Translations under genes and position numbers: made by a program
Shown: positions 1 to 8,655 of the stretch, in pieces
Position numbering within the stretch: position 1 is the stretch's first letter
How the letters are laid out: each line of letters starts with the position of its first letter
The notes under the pieces: generated by a model
Seen by the model: only the letters and a program-made list of their open reading frames with translations
Told to the model about the DNA's origin: nothing
The model's database searches: none
DNA from: Pseudorhodoplanes sp.
GTDB lineage: Bacteria > Pseudomonadota > Alphaproteobacteria > Rhizobiales > Xanthobacteraceae
Assembly: GCA_022843165.1 (NCBI GenBank)
Contig: JALHOD010000006.1
Span: 59,447-123,446, forward strand
DNA length: 64,000 bases
Direction: 5' to 3'

Positions 1-526
1 TGCGCGCCTCGTAGGAACGGCCGATCAGCGCTTCGACTTCCTCGTCGCCGAGCTGTGCCAGATAAGCCTTGCCGTTGGCGGTGCAATGGAGCGGGAAGGC
101 GTCGCCGACGGCGGACACCGTGCGCAGCCGCTGCGACCCGATCACCTGGTCGATGAAGACCATGTGGTCGTTCTTCACCGTCGCCAGATCGACGGTTTCA
201 TGCAGATCGCTCGACAGCTTGCCGATGAACGGCTTGGCGATGGTGACGAAATCGGTGCGCACCGAGGCCGCGAGCCGCAGGATGGTGGGGCCAAGCCGCA
301 CGCGGCCGTTGGGTGAGGCGGCGATCACCAGCTTCTCGGTTTCCAGCGCCGACACGATGCGCTGCACGGTGGAGCGGGCGAGATTCACCCGTTGCGCGAT
401 CTGGCCGAGGCTCAGTCCCGGCGTGGCGTCTTCCAGCGCGCGCAGGATGGAGGCGGCGCGGGCGATGACCTGCACCTGGCTTTTGTCCGGCGTGCCGGCG
501 GGCCGGGCGATGGTGTGCTTGTTCAT
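1..526 (-). CDS. IclR-family transcriptional regulator (3' part beyond the window)
   Basis: The minus strand reads from an ATG at 526 to the window edge without a stop, giving about 175 residues of the N-terminal part. Residues about 15-75 form the winged helix-turn-helix typical of IclR proteins (VIARAASILRALEDATPGLS, then LARSTVQRIVSALE), followed by the start of the effector-binding domain (TVDLATVKNDHMVFIDQV). IclR proteins usually repress or activate a neighbouring catabolic operon in response to a small, often aromatic, ligand. It starts 27 bp after the amidohydrolase stop on the same strand, so the two are probably cotranscribed and the regulator probably controls that gene. The C-terminal part of the ligand domain is not visible. 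Confidence 0.9.
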   Translation of the reverse strand, partial: MNKHTIARPAGTPDKSQVQVIARAASILRALEDATPGLSLGQIAQRVNLARSTVQRIVSALETEKLVIAASPNGRVRLGPTILRLAASVRTDFVTIAKPFIGKLSSDLHETVDLATVKNDHMVFIDQVIGSQRLRTVSAVGDAFPLHCTANGKAYLAQLGDEEVEALIGRSYEAR

Positions 527-553
527 CGGTGACTCTCGCTGATGCCTTGTGAA

Positions 554-1519
554 TCAGTCTGGCAGTCGCAGAAGTTTTTTCGCGTTGTTGTAGCTGATGT
601 CGTCGCGCACGCGCTCGTCGAGCGGCACGCTGTCCATGAAATGCCCGGCTTCCTCGGTGGATTCGAAGGGGTAATCCGCGGAGAACATCACATGCTCGTG
701 GCCGAGCGCGGCGATCGCGCAATTGAGCGGCTCGGCCGAGAACATGCCGGACAGGGTCACGACCATGTTGCTCTTGATGTAGTCGGAGGGCTGGCGGTTC
801 AGCTTCACGCCATAGAGCTTGGCGCGGCTGTCGAAGCGCCAGAGCAGATAGGGCAGGGTCTCGCCGAGATGGCCGAGCGCCAGCGTCGCCTTCGGAAACC
901 GGTCGAACAGGCCACCGAACACCATGCGCAGCGCATGCGAGCCGGTTTCCAGCGTCCATTCCCAGGTCGCGCGCTTCAGGCCCTTGTAGCCCTCGAGCAC
1001 CGCGAAGGGCGAGACCGGGTCGGCCGGGTGCAGATAGACGATGGTCCCGAGCGCTTCCGCGCGTTCCCAGAACGGATAGAGCGCGGGATCGTCGAGATAT
1101 TGCCCGTGGGTGTGGCCGTTGATCATGCAGCCGGCAAAGCCGAGCTGTTTCACGCAGCGCTCGAGCTCGTTGGCGGCGGCGGCGGGATCCTGCAGGGCGA
1201 TATGGGCGAAACCGGAATAGCGGTCCGGCCGCTTCTGGATTTCGCGCGCCAGGAAATCGTTGGCCTCGATGGCCTTGCGGACTGCCTTTTTGGCATCGTG
1301 TTCCGCCTGCACGCCGGGACCGGCGAGCGAGAGCACCGAACGCGCGATGCCGGCCTTGTCCATGGCCGCGAGCCGCTGCTCGCCGAAATCCTTCAGCCGC
1401 GCCAGCACCTGGCCGTAGAGCTTGGGATCGACGTCCTCGACCGTCTTCAGCCAGTATTCTTCGAAGGCGGGATCGAGAAAATGCTCTTCGAGCGCGATCT
1501 TCCTGACAACCCTGGACAC
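554..1519 (-). CDS. Amidohydrolase of the 2,3-dihydroxybenzoate / gamma-resorcylate decarboxylase type
   Basis: 321 residues. The amidohydrolase-2 fold is recognisable from ALEEHF near the N-terminus (metal-binding Glu and His in this family), YLHPADP in the middle, GHLGETLPYLLWRFDSR, and FSADYPFE carrying the late metal/catalytic Asp. Known members decarboxylate hydroxybenzoates (gamma-resorcylate to resorcinol) or hydrolyse related compounds. The substrate here is inferred only. The GTG at 1519 is chosen as start because GGGAGG lies 8 bp upstream and the conserved N-terminus follows at once; the frame runs open further upstream but without family similarity. It precedes the IclR gene, which fits a small substrate-induced unit. 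The maleylacetate reductase at 24 kb could serve the resorcinol-hydroxyquinol route. Confidence 0.82.
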   Translation of the reverse strand: MSRVVRKIALEEHFLDPAFEEYWLKTVEDVDPKLYGQVLARLKDFGEQRLAAMDKAGIARSVLSLAGPGVQAEHDAKKAVRKAIEANDFLAREIQKRPDRYSGFAHIALQDPAAAANELERCVKQLGFAGCMINGHTHGQYLDDPALYPFWERAEALGTIVYLHPADPVSPFAVLEGYKGLKRATWEWTLETGSHALRMVFGGLFDRFPKATLALGHLGETLPYLLWRFDSRAKLYGVKLNRQPSDYIKSNMVVTLSGMFSAEPLNCAIAALGHEHVMFSADYPFESTEEAGHFMDSVPLDERVRDDISYNNAKKLLRLPD

Positions 1520-1739
1520 GCAGACCTCCCGACGCGACTTTTGTTGCGGCTTCTTATGGACCGCTATGCAGTACACTTGTATCGACATATGGATATCGCA
1601 ACCCGGCCTGTGTGGCAAGCGGGCGCGGCCGTCTGCGACGGCGCATGATGCCGCAGCGGGATCGTGGATGATGTCGCGCTGATACTGGGGCGTCGCAGGC
1701 GTCTGCAGATGCAAAGAGGCGCGGCAACGCCCCGCGCGG

Positions 1740-3428
1740 CTAGAGGTAGGACAGGACGAGATAGGCCGCGAGCATCACCGTGGTCCAGAACGCCATGATT
1801 CCGGTCGGCCAGGTCCGCGCCAGAATCCCTCCGGGGCCGTGATAGGTATGCAGGCGAAAGACGATCTTGCTGACCGCGTGCCGCACCAAGCGGTCGACCG
1901 CCTCCCAGAAGGTCTGCGCGCCATCTGCGAACCGGACCGCCAGTGCATAGCCGGCGCGCCGGTAGAACCAATCCGTATCCAGATTGGTTGAGCGCAGTTC
2001 CGGGGGATAGAGACCGGTCCGCATCAACACGGTAAAGGCAAGTGCCGAATACATCAAAAGCTGCAATTGCGTAACGACATGCTCTGTGGTGTACGGCTTG
2101 AAGTCGACAGCATAAGGAAGCAGGTCGTAGAGTGGCTTTGGCCAGACGCCGATCAGCACGCAGAGCGAGGCCGTAATACCCATCGCAACAAGCATGTTGC
2201 CGGGCGCCTCCGCGCAACGTTTCCCAGAATCGTGTGCAAAAAATGCAAAATAGGGAATTTTGATTCCGGAATGGTGGAACACGCCGGCGCTTGCAAAAAG
2301 CAGGATCAGCCAAGTCCAGAAATACCCTTCATTCATCGCTGCTGTAATGATCAGCGCCTTGCTGATGAATCCGGAGAAAAGCGGGAAGGCGGAAATCGAA
2401 GCCGCGCCGACGATGCAGAATCCGGTCGTCCATGGCATCGACTTGTAAAGACCGCCAAGCTCCGAGCCTTTGATCGTTCCGACCCGGAACAGCACCGCGC
2501 CCATCGACATGAACAACAGCGCCTTATAGAGGATGTGGCAGAAAGCGTGCGCGGCAGTGCCGTTCAGAGAAAGTTCGGTTCCGATGCCGATGCCCACCAC
2601 CATGAAACCCAGCTGATTGTTCAGGCTGTAGGCAAGTACGCGGCGCAGGTCATTCTCGATCACCGCATAGAAGATTGGGAAAGCCGTCATCGCTGCGCCG
2701 ATGGGCACCAGGATTTCCGTGCCGGCGAAGCCCCGCGCGAGAGCATAGACCGCGAGCTTGGTGGTGAAGGCAGAGAGTATCACGGTGCCGGTGACGGTTG
2801 CTTCCGGATAGGAATCCTGCAGCCAGTTGTGCAACAGCGGGAATGCACACTTGATTCCGAAGGCGAGGAATATCAGCCAGCTCGCTGGCGATCCGACGCC
2901 CATATGCTCGAACGCGATCGAGCCGGTCGCATGGTAGTGGAGCAGCGTTCCGGCCAGCAGCAACACGCCGGAACCGACTTGGATGATCAGGTAGCGCATG
3001 CCGGCGAAATAGGATGACGGTGTGCGGCTGGCCCATATCAGGAACACCGACGCGATGGCGGTGCCCTCCCAGTAGAGAAACAGCGTAACCAGATCGCCAG
3101 CAAAAACGGCGCCAACTGCGCTGCCCGCATAGACCAGCGCTGCGACGTGCTGGAGTGTATCGTCGACATGCAGCGCATAGATGATGCCGAGAAAGGCGGC
3201 GATCAGGAAGATATAGCCGAAAATCAGGCTCAGCCTGTCGACGCGAAGCGTCACCAGTGTCATGTCCAGAAAATGGATCTGGCCGAACTCGCCTTCTGGC
3301 AAGCCGAGCACTTGCCAGAAGGCAAGGAGGGGCAGAGCCAGCATATAGGCCTGACGCAGGCGGCCGTGCAGCAGCGGTACCAGCAAGGCACCAAGGATAA
3401 GAACGAGCCCCGGAGAGATGTCATTCAT
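1740..3428 (-). CDS. MnhD/NuoM-like proton-translocating antiporter subunit (third copy in operon)
   Basis: 562 residues, very hydrophobic, with the proton-conducting membrane transporter domain shared by NuoL/M/N and MrpA/D. The expected charged membrane residues are present: Glu in LYWEGTAIASV, Lys in FGIKCAFPLLHNWLQDSYP and Lys in SAFTTKLAVYALA. These residues carry protons in complex I and Mrp antiporters. Its C-terminus (from about residue 440) is longer than in the two other copies and ends in a further membrane helix. It is the last gene of the operon and its ATG overlaps the end of the 92-residue membrane protein gene by 8 bp. This copy diverges from ordinary MnhD, so its exact subunit role is unknown. 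Confidence 0.82.
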   Translation of the reverse strand: MNDISPGLVLILGALLVPLLHGRLRQAYMLALPLLAFWQVLGLPEGEFGQIHFLDMTLVTLRVDRLSLIFGYIFLIAAFLGIIYALHVDDTLQHVAALVYAGSAVGAVFAGDLVTLFLYWEGTAIASVFLIWASRTPSSYFAGMRYLIIQVGSGVLLLAGTLLHYHATGSIAFEHMGVGSPASWLIFLAFGIKCAFPLLHNWLQDSYPEATVTGTVILSAFTTKLAVYALARGFAGTEILVPIGAAMTAFPIFYAVIENDLRRVLAYSLNNQLGFMVVGIGIGTELSLNGTAAHAFCHILYKALLFMSMGAVLFRVGTIKGSELGGLYKSMPWTTGFCIVGAASISAFPLFSGFISKALIITAAMNEGYFWTWLILLFASAGVFHHSGIKIPYFAFFAHDSGKRCAEAPGNMLVAMGITASLCVLIGVWPKPLYDLLPYAVDFKPYTTEHVVTQLQLLMYSALAFTVLMRTGLYPPELRSTNLDTDWFYRRAGYALAVRFADGAQTFWEAVDRLVRHAVSKIVFRLHTYHGPGGILARTWPTGIMAFWTTVMLAAYLVLSYL

Positions 3429-3699
3429 TATAATAATTCTCCGGGCGCATCAGGACGACGCGCATCGCTCGTGCGGCCAGCACCAGAGCAACGCAGCCGA
3501 CAAAACCGAAAATGCCGTAGAAGCCAAATAGATGTTCGATGGCATAGGGGCCATGCTTGTGTATGAAGACGTCGGCAAGCAAGAGCCCGGCGCAGACTGC
3601 GTAAAGTGCCCAGACGATGCGGCCGACATTCCGGGGGTCGTCAAGCCAATAGCGTTTTTCGCCGCCGGGTTCCTGCATCGTGTCTTTGCTGGCGGGCAT
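3421..3699 (-). CDS. Small two-helix membrane protein within the antiporter operon
   Basis: 92 residues with a charged N-terminus (about 25 residues, KRYWLDDPRNVGRIVWALY) followed by two hydrophobic helices (roughly residues 27-45 and 58-78) and the C-terminal LMRPENYYNE. No enzyme motif is visible and no family is assigned. It sits 18 bp after the 490-residue MnhD-like gene and its end overlaps the start of the 562-residue MnhD-like gene, so it is almost certainly translated with them and is probably an accessory subunit that docks between the two antiporter proteins. The overlap, and hydrophobicity in this frame only, argue that it is real. Confidence 0.7.
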   Translation of the reverse strand: MPASKDTMQEPGGEKRYWLDDPRNVGRIVWALYAVCAGLLLADVFIHKHGPYAIEHLFGFYGIFGFVGCVALVLAARAMRVVLMRPENYYNE

Positions 3700-3717
3700 G
3701 CGGGACTCCTCCTGAGG

Positions 3718-5190
3718 CTAGCGGCTGGCAAACATCGTCGTCAGCAGGTTTTCAACCTGGCCGGCGCCAAAAAACAATACGACGCAGAGTCCGGCGGTCG
3801 CCGAAAGCGGAATGACGCAGGCCAGCGGCGCCTCGCGAATGGCGGAGGCGGCGCCGGGCTCGGGCGCGAAGAAGAAGGCCCGCCCGACTATCGACAAGAG
3901 ATACGCAATGTTGAGCAGCGAACTGATCATGAGTGCGCCCAGTGCGACCAGATAGCCGCTGTCCGCTGCCGCCAGCGCGAGCGTCCATTTGCTCCAAGTG
4001 CCGCCGAAAGGTGGCAGCCCGATGATGCTGAGGGAGCCGATCAGGAATGCGGCCATCGTCACTGGCATGGTCCGGCCGAGGCCATCGAGCTCTTTCACTT
4101 CAGTCTTGTGGGTTGCGACATAGATCGCGCCGGCGCAGAAAAACAGGGTGATTTTGCCGACCGCATGCGTGGCCATTTGCATGCCGCTGCCCATGATTCC
4201 CAGCGGGGTCGCGATGGCCGCGCCCAGCACCACATAGGCCAGTTGGCTCACTGTCGAATAGGCGAGGCGGGCCTTGAGATTGCCGCGGGTGAGCGCGATC
4301 AGCGAGGCTAGCACGATGCAGCCTGAGGCCAGATAGACCAGCCAGACATTGGCGCCTGCGGCAGTCAAGGTGTCGAGCCCGAAGATATAGACAACGACCT
4401 TGACGATGCTGAACACGCCGGCCTTCACCACCGCGACCGCGTGCAGCAGCGCGGAGACCGGCGTGGGCGCCACCATCGCCGCCGGCAGCCAGAAATGGAT
4501 CGGCATCACCGCCGCCTTGCCGATGCCGAAGACGTAGAGCGCCAGCAGGACAGCCATCGCGCCGCTGCCGAGCTTGCCGCCGAGAATGCCGCCGGGCGTG
4601 AAGTCGAGCGTGCCGGCCATCACATAGGTCGCGATGATCGCCGGCAGGAAGAGCAGCATCGAGGTGCCGATCAGCAGCGCCAGATAGATGCGCGCCCCGC
4701 GCCGCGCCTCGACACTGTGCTTGTGCGCCACCAGCGGATAGGTCGAGAGCGTCAGCACTTCGTACAACAGGAACAGCGTGAACAGGTTCTTTGCGAAGGC
4801 GAGGCCGATGGTGGCCCCGAGTGCGATCGCGAAACAGGCATAGAAGCCGGTTTGCCGCGGCTCGTCATTGCCGCGCATGTAGCCGATCGAATAGACCGAA
4901 TTGACGATCCACAGCGACGACGCGATCAGCGCGAACAGCATGCCGAGCGGCTCGACCTGGAAGGCGAGGGTAAGTCCGGGCGCAACGCTGAATCCCGCCC
5001 ATTCCGGCCGTGCGCCGCCGAGTACCGGCCCGAGCAGTTGCAGGACGAAAAAGAGAAGCACCGCAGCGGTGACGAGCGTCACCGTCTCGCGGAGATTCGG
5101 CCATCTGCCGAAAACCGGGATCAGCGCAGCGCCGATGAACGGTGCGATCAGAGCAAGCAGCAGAGCGTCATTGGGGGCAAGCATCGTCAT
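3718..5190 (-). CDS. MnhD/NuoM-like antiporter subunit (second copy)
   Basis: 490 residues; polytopic proton-conducting transporter domain. Conserved elements include the Glu in FLLYEVLTLSTYPLVAHK, Lys in FGIGKAAVMPIHFWLP followed by the canonical MVAPTPVSALLHAVAVVKAG helix, and SQLAYVVLG. It is the most NuoM/MrpD-like of the three copies. The ATG at 5190 overlaps the stop of the preceding gene as ATGA, indicating translational coupling; an ATG two codons later is an alternative. It is expected to sit in the cytoplasmic membrane and carry protons, or protons against sodium or potassium, as part of the Mrp-like complex. Confidence 0.87.
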   Translation of the reverse strand: MTMLAPNDALLLALIAPFIGAALIPVFGRWPNLRETVTLVTAAVLLFFVLQLLGPVLGGARPEWAGFSVAPGLTLAFQVEPLGMLFALIASSLWIVNSVYSIGYMRGNDEPRQTGFYACFAIALGATIGLAFAKNLFTLFLLYEVLTLSTYPLVAHKHSVEARRGARIYLALLIGTSMLLFLPAIIATYVMAGTLDFTPGGILGGKLGSGAMAVLLALYVFGIGKAAVMPIHFWLPAAMVAPTPVSALLHAVAVVKAGVFSIVKVVVYIFGLDTLTAAGANVWLVYLASGCIVLASLIALTRGNLKARLAYSTVSQLAYVVLGAAIATPLGIMGSGMQMATHAVGKITLFFCAGAIYVATHKTEVKELDGLGRTMPVTMAAFLIGSLSIIGLPPFGGTWSKWTLALAAADSGYLVALGALMISSLLNIAYLLSIVGRAFFFAPEPGAASAIREAPLACVIPLSATAGLCVVLFFGAGQVENLLTTMFASR

Positions 5191-6683
5191 CGGGCGAGCC
5201 CCTGCACAAGCGCCTGCGACGCCTTGCCGGCAATGCCGGCGGTCCATTCGGTGTCGAAGCCGAAATAGACGGTGGCGGCGGCGAGAACCAGCATCGGCAG
5301 CAGCATGGAGAGCGGCGGATCGCTGGCGCGTGCGGTTTCAGCCGAGGGTTCGCGCAGATAGGCCATTTCCAGCACGCGACCGACATAGACGAAGGCGATC
5401 ATCGAACTCGCCATGATGGCGGGGACCAGTATCCACCAGCCCCTGTCCAGCGCGCCGATGGCGAGAAACCATTTGGAGATGAAGCCGGAGGTTCCCGGCG
5501 TGCCGATCAGTCCAAGTCCGGCGACCGCGAAGGCCGCCATGGTGAGCGGCATCTTGCGTCCGATGCCGGCGAGGTCCCCGAGCCGCGCGCTGCCGATGCG
5601 GTAGACGATCGCGCCGAGCGCCAGGAACAGCGCGGCCTTCATGAAGGCGTGGTTGACGATATGCACCAGTCCGCCGGTCAGGCCGGCCTGGTTGGCGAGG
5701 CCGATGCCGAGCGTGATGTAGCCGATCTGGGCGACCGAGGAATAGGCCAGCATGCGCTTGAGATTGGTCTCGAACACCGCGACGAAGGACGCGATGAACA
5801 TCGCCGCCAGCGAAAGCGCGATGATGATTTCGCCGACCGGCAGGGCCTGCAGGTTCACGGCGACGCCGAAGATCGAGAACAGGTAGCGCACCAGCAGGTA
5901 GATCGCGACCTTGGTCGCGGTCGCGGCCAGAAACACCGTGACCCAAGACGGCGCGTAGGCGTAGGCATTCGGCAGCCAGACATGCAGCGGAAACAATGCC
6001 AGTTTCAGGCTGACGCCGACGGTGATGAAGGCCAGCGCCGTGATCACCGTGCGCATCTGGTCGGGCTCCACCGCCGCAAGACGCTGGGCGACGTCGACCA
6101 TGTTGAGGCTGCCGGTCAGCAGATAGAGAAAGCCCACGCCGATCACGTAGAGGGTCGCGCCGATGGTGCCGATGATCAGATACTGAAAGGCCGCGAGCAA
6201 CGCGCGCCGGTCGCGGCCCATGGCGATCAGCACGTAGGTCGCGAGCGACGACACTTCCAGAAAGACGAAGGCGTTGAAGGCGTCGCCGGTGATCGTGATG
6301 CCGAGCAGTCCGGTCAAGCACAGCAGATACATGCAGTAGAACCAGGCCTGCTTGCTGGCGTCGATCTCGGAGGCCACGCTGCGGTGCGCGAACGGGATGA
6401 TGACGACGCCCACCACCGAAATCAGCATGAGGACGAAGGCGCTCAGCAGGTCGACGCGATACTCGATGCCGATCGGCGGCGCCCAGCCGCCCATGGCGTA
6501 GGAGATCGGTCCGCCAGTCAGAACCTGCCACAGCAGGGCGCCCGATATGAACGGCAGGATGGCGCTGACCGCCAGCGTGAGCGTGAAGGCAAAATTGCCG
6601 CGCCGCAGGAAGGCTGCGAGTATTGCGCCGATCAGCGGAACGACGACCTGCAGCGCGGGAAGATGCGGCAGGACCGCGTTCAT
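5187..6683 (-). CDS. mnhD: Monovalent cation/H+ antiporter subunit D
   Basis: 498 residues; proton-conducting transporter domain with FLEVSSLATYVLIAMG (conserved helix-5 Glu), VSLKLALFPLHVWLP (helix-7 Lys) and ATKVAIYLLVRY (helix-8 Lys). It follows the mnhC homologue with a 4-bp ATGA overlap and precedes the second D-like gene in the same way. The position directly after the C subunit is that of MrpD in Mrp operons and of MbhH in archaeal Mbh operons, so this is taken as the orthologous D subunit; the other two D-like genes are extra. Confidence 0.88.
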   Translation of the reverse strand: MNAVLPHLPALQVVVPLIGAILAAFLRRGNFAFTLTLAVSAILPFISGALLWQVLTGGPISYAMGGWAPPIGIEYRVDLLSAFVLMLISVVGVVIIPFAHRSVASEIDASKQAWFYCMYLLCLTGLLGITITGDAFNAFVFLEVSSLATYVLIAMGRDRRALLAAFQYLIIGTIGATLYVIGVGFLYLLTGSLNMVDVAQRLAAVEPDQMRTVITALAFITVGVSLKLALFPLHVWLPNAYAYAPSWVTVFLAATATKVAIYLLVRYLFSIFGVAVNLQALPVGEIIIALSLAAMFIASFVAVFETNLKRMLAYSSVAQIGYITLGIGLANQAGLTGGLVHIVNHAFMKAALFLALGAIVYRIGSARLGDLAGIGRKMPLTMAAFAVAGLGLIGTPGTSGFISKWFLAIGALDRGWWILVPAIMASSMIAFVYVGRVLEMAYLREPSAETARASDPPLSMLLPMLVLAAATVYFGFDTEWTAGIAGKASQALVQGLAR

Positions 6684-7045
6684 TGCTCGCGGTCCTTTTT
6701 GAAAATTTCGTCTTCCTCGATGCTGCCATAGGCTTCGTTGATGCGCACGACCAGCGCCAGCCCGAGCGCCAGCGTCGCCACGCCGACGACGATGGCGGTC
6801 AGGATCAGCACATGCGGAAGCGGGTTCGAATAGACCGTGAAGGCCTTGTCGATAATCGGAGGGGTTCCACCCAGAATCTTTCCCGGCTCCAGATACAGCA
6901 GATAGACCGAGGTCTGGAAGATCGAAAGACCGATCAGCTTCTTCACCATGTTGCTGCGCGCAACCATGATGTAGAGCCCCGTGATCATCAGGAAGATGGT
7001 GATCACATAATTGTAGTGCGCGATGAAGTTGTTCAGCGCCTGCAT
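6680..7045 (-). CDS. mnhC: Monovalent cation/H+ antiporter subunit C (NuoK-like)
   Basis: 121 residues with three membrane helices and the NuoK/MrpC signature: LYIMVARSNMVKKLIGLSI, then DPLPHVLILTAIVVG-like SNPLPHVLILTAIVVGVATL. NuoK-type subunits carry buried acidic residues and contact the D subunit. The ATG at 7045 shares one base with the stop of mnhB (TGATG), and the 3' end overlaps mnhD by 4 bp. The charged C-terminus (EEDEIFKKDREQ) is cytoplasmic in homologues. The longer open frame upstream is the mnhB gene read in another phase. Confidence 0.88.
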   Translation of the reverse strand: MQALNNFIAHYNYVITIFLMITGLYIMVARSNMVKKLIGLSIFQTSVYLLYLEPGKILGGTPPIIDKAFTVYSNPLPHVLILTAIVVGVATLALGLALVVRINEAYGSIEEDEIFKKDREQ

Positions 7046-7461
7046 CAGCGGCCCCGCTCGACGAATGCGTAGAACAGCGCCGTCATCGTTCCCGCCACGG
7101 TGATCAGCACGCCGAGTTCCACGATGAGGATGCCGAGCTCGTGGCCTGTGGCGGAATTCGCCGAGAAGACGGAATAGTCGAGATAATTCTTGCCCATCAG
7201 CAGGCCGGCGACGCCGGCGCCGGCAAAGATAAGCACGCCGAGCGGCACCATGAACTCGACCAGCCAGTTCGGAGCGATGCGTTTGGCGGCCGCCAGACCG
7301 AAGGTGATGGCGACCAGGAAGACCGTGCCGGCGGCGATCACGCCGCCCTGGAAGCCGCCGCCCGGCCGGTAGTCGCCGTGGAAATGGATGTAGAAGGCGA
7401 AGACCAGGACGAACGGCAGGATCAGCTTGGTTCCGATGCGCAGGATCAGGTCGAACTTCAC
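7045..7461 (-). CDS. mnhB: Na+/H+ antiporter subunit B (MnhB/MrpB)
   Basis: 138 residues with four predicted helices and the MnhB domain signature HGDYRPGGGFQGGVIAAG plus VELGVLITVAGTMTALFYAF. In Mbh-type complexes this is the MbhF position. The 5' end overlaps the DUF4040/MbhE gene by 4 bp. The complex exchanges Na+ or K+ for H+ across the cytoplasmic membrane in Mrp systems; ion specificity cannot be read from the sequence. Confidence 0.88.
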   Translation of the reverse strand: MKFDLILRIGTKLILPFVLVFAFYIHFHGDYRPGGGFQGGVIAAGTVFLVAITFGLAAAKRIAPNWLVEFMVPLGVLIFAGAGVAGLLMGKNYLDYSVFSANSATGHELGILIVELGVLITVAGTMTALFYAFVERGR

Positions 7462-8000
7462 GACGCGTCCTCCGCCTTGTCATCTTCGCTGCGGCGGCGT
7501 TTGCCGCCGCGCAGCAGCATCATGACGCCGATGCCGGCGGTGAAGATGACGACCGTCTCGCCCAGCGTGTCATAGCCGCGATAGTCGGCCAGAACCGCCG
7601 AGACGATATTCGGCACATTGGTTTCCCGCAGGGCGTTCTCGATATAGTAGGGCGCGACATGGCGATGAATCGGCGCATCGGGCGTGCCGAAGGGCGGCAG
7701 CGTCAGCGTACCCCAGACCAGCGCGCCGCCGACGCCGAGCGAAACGAAGATCGGCAGCCAACTGGCGCGAGTGTGGGCCGCCTCGGTGGTCTTGATGAGA
7801 TGCAGCGTCGCCAGCAGGATCACGACCGACACGCCGGCGCCGACCGACGCTTCGGTCAGGGCAACGTCGATGGCGTCCAGCACGATCATCACGCTGGCAA
7901 TCAGGAAGCTGTAAATGCCGCTGAGCAGCACCACGCCGAACAGGCTGCGCTGTCGCACGATCGCAATCGCGACCGCCGCCAGCAGGGTCAGCAGCACCAT
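7458..8000 (-). CDS. Fused DUF4040 (MbhD) - MbhE antiporter subunit, equivalent to the MrpA C-terminus
   Basis: 180 residues from the ATG at 8000. Residues 1-75 match the DUF4040 helices (SLFGVVLLSGIYSFLIAS, DVALTEASVGAGVSVVILLA); residues about 85-170 match the MbhE/MrpA-C-terminal module, ending in the signature VLADYRGYDTLGETVVIFTA. In classical Mrp operons these modules are the tail of the large MrpA; here they stand alone. There is no ribosome-binding site before the ATG at 8000. A clear GGGAGG lies upstream of an in-frame ATA at 8018, which overlaps the stop of mnhG as ATAG and would add IEALIN to the N-terminus. The true start may therefore be 8018 with a non-standard codon. Confidence 0.82.
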   Translation of the reverse strand: MVLLTLLAAVAIAIVRQRSLFGVVLLSGIYSFLIASVMIVLDAIDVALTEASVGAGVSVVILLATLHLIKTTEAAHTRASWLPIFVSLGVGGALVWGTLTLPPFGTPDAPIHRHVAPYYIENALRETNVPNIVSAVLADYRGYDTLGETVVIFTAGIGVMMLLRGGKRRRSEDDKAEDAS

Positions 8001-8014
8001 GTTGATCAGGGCTT

Positions 8015-8371
8015 CTATGGCTGCCTCCCTGACGCCGCCTGATCCTTGCCGTCGCCCGATGTGCGATCCTCGGACAGCAGCGGCTTCACGCCCTCATGCA
8101 GCGCCGCCTGCGCCAGCGCATGCGCGGCCACCGGCAGCGTAAAGAAGAAGACCGCCAGAACGAAAACCAGTTTTACCGTCACCAGACTGGCGCCGGCCTG
8201 CAGCATCAGGCCGGTGAGCAGAAATCCGGCGCCGGCGGTATCGATCACGCTGGCGCCATGCACGCGGGTATAGACGTCGGGCAGGCGCAGCATGGCGATG
8301 GCGCCGGCAACAATGAAAAAGCAGCCGAGGGCGATCAGGATCCCGCTCGCAATGTCGATGACGAATGACAT
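8015..8371 (-). CDS. mnhG: Monovalent cation/H+ antiporter subunit G
   Basis: 118 residues, three helices, with the PhaG/MnhG signature AMLRLPDVYTRVHGASVIDT and TVKLVFVLAVFFFTLPVAAHALAQAA split over the last helix. The C-terminal 20 residues are charged and cytoplasmic. The ATG at 8371 shares a base with the stop of mnhF, and the stop TAG overlaps the possible ATA start of the next gene. It works with E and F as the peripheral small-subunit trio of the antiporter. Confidence 0.88.
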   Translation of the reverse strand: MSFVIDIASGILIALGCFFIVAGAIAMLRLPDVYTRVHGASVIDTAGAGFLLTGLMLQAGASLVTVKLVFVLAVFFFTLPVAAHALAQAALHEGVKPLLSEDRTSGDGKDQAASGRQP

Positions 8372-8655
8372 CACGGCTTGGAGTCCTCTTCGGCGTCGTA
8401 GGCGAGGTCGCCGTGACGGAAGAATTTCAGCACCGCGAGGGTGGCGATCAGGTTGAGCAGGCCATAGGTCAGAGCGACATCGAGGAATTGCGGACGCCCG
8501 GTGAGAAATCCGATTACCGCCAGCAGCAGGATCGCGAGCATTCCGACGGAATTGCCGGCCAGGACGCGGTCGAACACCGTCGGTCCCTTGATGGCGCGGA
8601 TCACCACCATCGAAAGCGCCACGAGAATGGCCATGGCAGCGGCCGCGAACATCAT
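8371..8655 (-). CDS. mnhF: Monovalent cation/H+ antiporter subunit F
   Basis: 94 residues, three helices, with the MnhF signature VIRAIKGPTVFDRVLAGNSVG and DVALTYGLLNLIATLAVLKF, a pattern in which Asp and Arg lie near the membrane face. The start overlaps the mnhE stop by 4 bp (ATGA) and the stop shares a base with the mnhG ATG, so the E-F-G trio is tightly coupled. Confidence 0.88.
   Translation of the reverse strand: MMFAAAAMAILVALSMVVIRAIKGPTVFDRVLAGNSVGMLAILLLAVIGFLTGRPQFLDVALTYGLLNLIATLAVLKFFRHGDLAYDAEEDSKP

Noticed and set aside
1577..1600. Imperfect palindrome around CATATG upstream of the amidohydrolase as an IclR operator
   Set aside because: Arms match poorly and do not resemble a known IclR operator; too weak to list as a site.
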